This document shows, in pieces, positions 62,352 through 64,000 of a DNA stretch of 64,000 nt; within the stretch, counting starts at the first letter, position 1, and each line of letters starts with the position of its first letter. Under the pieces are notes generated by a model that searched no databases, was not told where the DNA came from, and worked only from the letters and a program-made list of their open reading frames with translations. Made by a program: the position numbers and the translations under genes. The stretch is from Saprospiraceae bacterium (lineage in GTDB: Bacteria > Bacteroidota > Bacteroidia > Chitinophagales > Saprospiraceae). Location of the stretch: contig JADJRO010000001.1 in assembly GCA_016712145.1 (NCBI GenBank), forward strand, positions 2,790,501 through 2,854,500, read 5' to 3'.

Positions 62352-64000
62352 TTATCCGTTTAATTTCGCTTTCAAATATCTTGCGGTATGTGAATTTTTT
62401 ACTTTTAACAAACCTTCAGGAGTGCCTTCATATAATAATTGTCCGCCGTGACGGCCTCCACCTGGCCCAAGATCAATAATCCAATCGGCTGTTTTTAAAA
62501 CATCCATATTGTGTTCGATGACTAAAACCGTATGCCCTTTTTCTACCAGACTGTGCAATGCAAATAATAATTTTTTTACATCGTCAAAATGCAAGCCGGT
62601 AGTTGGTTCATCAAAAATAAAAAAGATGTGATCCGAACTGCTTTCCAAACCAAGATAATAGGCCAGTTTTAATCGTTGAGCTTCTCCACCAGACAAAGTA
62701 GAGGAGGATTGTCCAAGCTTTAAGTATCCTAATCCCACATCATTGAGTGGCTTTAATTTTTTTACCAGTTCTTTTCTATCTGAAAAAAACTTCAAGGATT
62801 CCTCAATACTCAATTCAAGGATGTCAAATATATTTTTATCCTTGTACTTGACTTCCAAAATTTCATTGCTAAATCGTTTGCCATTGCAATCTTCACAAAT
62901 CAAACTAACATCTGCTAAAAATTGCATTTCAACGATAATTTCACCATCCCCTTTGCAGGTTTCACATCGACCCCCCTCTACATTAAATGAAAAATGTTTA
63001 GGTTGATACTGACGTAATTTAGATAAGGGTTGTTGTTTAAAAATATCCCGTATTTCATCATAGGCTTTTACATAAGTAGCTGGATTGCTCCGTGAAGAAC
63101 GACCGATGGCTTGTTGATTTACCAATTCCACCTGCTTAATTCGCTTATACGCGCCACTTAATTTTCCAAGATTTTGGTCCTCCTGAAAATCATCTGTCAA
63201 TTTTGCTTGGAGTAATGGATGAAAAACATGTTTGATCAGACTGGTTTTTCCGGAACCCGAAACTCCTGAAACACAAATCATACATTGAAGTGGAAAATGA
63301 ACTTTTAGGTTTTGTAGATTGTGTAAATTTATATCTTCCAGTATAATTTGATCTGAATTGGTTTTACGAATTAGTGGAATCGGTATTTTATTAATTCCAG
63401 TAATGTAAGAAGCTGTAAGATTTTTTGTTTTTTGATTTAAAAATTCTTTATACGATCCAGAATAAACCACGGTTCCACCATGGATTCCGGCACCTGGTCC
63501 GATATCCAAAATTTCATCTGCATTTTTTATTATTTCTTCTTCGTGTTCAATTACAATGACCGTGTTGCCCAAGTCACGAAGATGATGCAAGGCTTCAACT
63601 AATTTTGCGGTATCCTTTGGATGCAAACCAATACTTGGTTCGTCTAATATATACAAAGAAGAAGTTAAATTTGAACCCAATGTACGTGTTAGATGTATTC
63701 GTTGCGATTCACCGCCACTTAAGGTACTTGAAAGTCGGTCCAGAGTCAAATAAGACAATCCGATTTTATCCAACACTTCGAGACGATTTGTAATTTCAAG
63801 CAGTAAGCGCTTTGCAATTTCAAAATCGCCTGGATCTAATTTTAAAGTTTTGAAAAATTTTAATAAATCTTCAATTGGAATAAACATCAGATCCCTGAAA
63901 TTTTTTCCGGCAAATTTTACATATAAAGCTTCTTTTCTTAATCGGGCACCTTTGCATGCCGTACAATGTGTTTTTCCGCGATAGCGGGCAAGCATAATCC
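62352..64000 (-). CDS. uvrA: Excinuclease ABC subunit A, C-terminal part (5' end outside the window)
   Basis: The visible part (about 549 residues) is the C-terminal half and more of UvrA, which finds bulky DNA lesions with UvrB. It shows a zinc-type motif CTACKGARL near the start, and the first ABC signature LSGGESQRIHLTRTL with Walker B YILDEPSIGLH. The second Walker A is SGVSGSGKTSL, followed by the zinc finger CETC-X19-CEDC. The second signature is LSGGEAQRLKLAYYL and ends in FDEPTTGLHFDD. The frame runs to base 64000, so the start lies to the right. It is transcribed toward the T9SS gene at 60072. Confidence 0.95.
   Translation of the reverse strand, partial: IMLARYRGKTHCTACKGARLRKEALYVKFAGKNFRDLMFIPIEDLLKFFKTLKLDPGDFEIAKRLLLEITNRLEVLDKIGLSYLTLDRLSSTLSGGESQRIHLTRTLGSNLTSSLYILDEPSIGLHPKDTAKLVEALHHLRDLGNTVIVIEHEEEIIKNADEILDIGPGAGIHGGTVVYSGSYKEFLNQKTKNLTASYITGINKIPIPLIRKTNSDQIILEDINLHNLQNLKVHFPLQCMICVSGVSGSGKTSLIKHVFHPLLQAKLTDDFQEDQNLGKLSGAYKRIKQVELVNQQAIGRSSRSNPATYVKAYDEIRDIFKQQPLSKLRQYQPKHFSFNVEGGRCETCKGDGEIIVEMQFLADVSLICEDCNGKRFSNEILEVKYKDKNIFDILELSIEESLKFFSDRKELVKKLKPLNDVGLGYLKLGQSSSTLSGGEAQRLKLAYYLGLESSSDHIFFIFDEPTTGLHFDDVKKLLFALHSLVEKGHTVLVIEHNMDVLKTADWIIDLGPGGGRHGGQLLYEGTPEGLLKVKNSHTARYLKAKLNG

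Overview
The window is a chromosomal stretch of a Bacteroidota bacterium, probably from the Saprospiria/Chitinophagia side of the phylum. The reasons are: type IX secretion (T9SS) sorting domains on several large surface proteins; families largely confined to the phylum (DUF2851, DUF4153, DUF7948, choice-of-anchor V, PorE-like TPR-PD40-OmpA proteins); a Rho factor with a long disordered insert; AT-rich DNA; and -7 promoter boxes of the Bacteroidota type TAnnTTTG. There is no phage, insertion sequence, CRISPR array, rRNA or tRNA gene. The taxonomic placement is inferred from gene content only.

Layout. 1-9.1 kb: a radical SAM/SPASM gene cut by the left edge, a TPR protein, a tightly overlapping run (PorE-like OmpA protein, rlmD, a small unknown protein, an HPt-like protein, rmlA), then a DUF4153 membrane protein split by a frameshift. 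9.1-16 kb: a PurF-like amidotransferase, an ECF sigma/regulator/Spy-like operon, a KirBac potassium channel divergent from a PlsC-like acyltransferase, and a choice-of-anchor V protein. 16-21.4 kb: rnpA and rpmH (the latter 51 codons), rho, serS (split by a frameshift), a YugP-like metallopeptidase and frr. 21.5-28 kb: two large T9SS surface proteins on the minus strand, one interrupted by an in-frame stop. 28-30.8 kb: a gene-free kilobase full of short repeats, then nadD and dnaN. 30.8-47.3 kb: an M16-like protein without the zinc motif, mreB-mreC-mreD-mrdA-folA, DUF2851, an outer-membrane barrel protein, lpxK, a RemB/Wzi-like barrel, cinA, a 2-oxoacid dehydrogenase E2, an OmpA/PD40 protein and a methyltransferase. 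47.4-64 kb: a GHMP (mevalonate-type) kinase, mfd, a lipoprotein, an ECF sigma factor with a membrane-spanning partner, a DUF7948 protein, a GntR(YtrA)-ABC transporter-GIN operon with a clear palindromic operator, a beta-propeller T9SS protein, and uvrA running off the right edge.

Most genes are housekeeping: translation, cell-wall elongation, envelope assembly, DNA repair and cofactor synthesis. The notable signals lie between and inside genes. First, at least six gene-free intervals carry arrays with a strict 8-bp period and a conserved ATTG/CAAT core (or, at two places, AAGCT). At three places an array is joined to a second conserved 30-45 bp block, so this looks like a dispersed compound intergenic element. 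Second, three genes are broken by single-base changes: DUF4153 at an A7 run, serS at GGGAAAA, and a surface protein by TAA where Tyr is expected. serS is normally essential, so its break is either a sequence error or a recoding site. Third, several promoters share an extended box TAnnTTTGCA(G/A), and two of them overlap face to face between kir and plsC.
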